Source of the DNA: Bacteroidales bacterium UBA1253
GTDB lineage: Bacteria; Bacteroidota; Bacteroidia; Bacteroidales; Paludibacteraceae
Length of the DNA: 5,952 nucleotides
Reading direction: 5' to 3'
Assembly (NCBI GenBank): GCA_002308815.1
Contig: DBVX01000077.1
Location: forward strand, 1 to 5,952
Shown: positions 5,678 to 5,952 of the stretch, piece by piece
Numbering within the stretch: the first letter of the stretch is position 1
How the letters are laid out: every line of letters begins with the position of its first letter
The notes under the pieces: model-generated
Told to the model about the DNA's origin: nothing
Seen by the model: the letters and a program-made list of their open reading frames with translations, nothing else
Databases searched by the model: none
Translations under genes and position numbers: made by a program

Positions 5678-5952
5678 TTATTTCATTCCGTTCACAGCCA
5701 GCAGAAACTCGTCGTTATCGTTTGTGCGTTCCATATACGAGCGCAGTTTCTCCATCGCCTCCATCCCGTTCATATCGCTTAGTTGCTTGCGTATCATCCA
5801 CATACGGCTCAACACCTCCGGCGGCAGCAGCAGATCGTCGCGTCGGGTCGAACTGGCAGGAATATCCACAGCGGGGAAGACGCGCTTGTTCGCCAGTTTG
5901 CGGTCAAGCTGCAGTTCCATATTGCCCGTTCCCTTGAACTCCTCGAAGATAA
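5678..5952 (-). CDS. rho: Transcription termination factor Rho, C-terminal end
   Basis: The last 90 codons and the TAA stop are present; the rest lies beyond the right edge. The sequence IFEEFKGTGNMELQLDRKLA, then KRVFPAVDI, SSTRRDDLLL, RMWMIRKQLSDMN and a closing TNDNDEFLLAVNG, matches the C-terminal part of the RecA-like motor domain of Rho (compare MELHLSRKIAEKRVFPAID and SGTRKEELL in the E. coli protein). Rho is a hexameric RNA helicase that ends transcription. The frame is already open at the right edge, so the ATG at 5920 is internal. It is followed after 6 bases by aroQ. Confidence 0.96.
   Translation of the reverse strand, partial: IFEEFKGTGNMELQLDRKLANKRVFPAVDIPASSTRRDDLLLPPEVLSRMWMIRKQLSDMNGMEAMEKLRSYMERTNDNDEFLLAVNGMK

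Larger units (their letters stand above)
3062..5952 (-). other. Probable rho-aroQ-porT-lipoprotein transcription unit
   Basis: Four genes follow one another on the minus strand with gaps of 6, -53 and -1 bases. I found no TAnnTTTG-type promoter with a correctly spaced TTTG, and no intrinsic terminator, between them. The unit seems to end in the spacer after 3062, where no strong stem with a U-run is visible, so termination may be Rho-dependent or leaky. Co-transcription is inferred from spacing alone. Confidence 0.65.

Overview
The window comes from a member of the Bacteroidales, most like Prevotella or Bacteroides. The reasons are a Rho C-terminus of Bacteroidetes type, a PorT-family type IX secretion (T9SS) barrel protein, a lipoprotein signal followed by an acidic export-like motif, a promoter that matches the Bacteroidetes consensus (TTTG, 19 bases, TAnnTTTG), and A-rich leaders in place of clear Shine-Dalgarno sites. 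Every gene I can support is on the minus strand, so the window is described from its right edge to its left.

Right part (5952 to 3062): a compact cluster of the 3' end of rho, a complete type II 3-dehydroquinase (aroQ), a PorT-like outer-membrane barrel protein and a large lipoprotein with a right-handed beta-helix. The spacing is very tight: 6 bases between rho and aroQ, about 53 bases of overlap between aroQ and porT, and a 1-base TGATG overlap between porT and the lipoprotein. I see no internal promoter, so they are probably co-transcribed. The set mixes housekeeping (transcription termination, shikimate pathway) with cell-envelope functions.

Middle (3061 to 2666): a 396-base spacer. It begins with a small hairpin followed directly by a 31-codon reading frame. 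That frame reads like the first 30 residues of an EcoRI-type adenine methyltransferase and then stops, so it looks like the stump of a lost modification gene. Further on lies a textbook Bacteroidetes promoter whose -7 box sits inside a perfect 9-bp inverted repeat, followed by a leader of about 125 bases.

Left part (2665 to 1): one open frame of 888 codons runs off the left edge. It has a signal peptide, an N-terminal region I do not recognise, two probable beta-sandwich units, and then a series of InlB/Listeria-Bacteroides type repeats, the last of which is cut by the edge. It is probably a secreted or surface repeat protein. Its C-terminus, which would show whether it is a T9SS cargo, lies outside the window. 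I saw no RNA genes, insertion sequences, CRISPR arrays or supported plus-strand genes.
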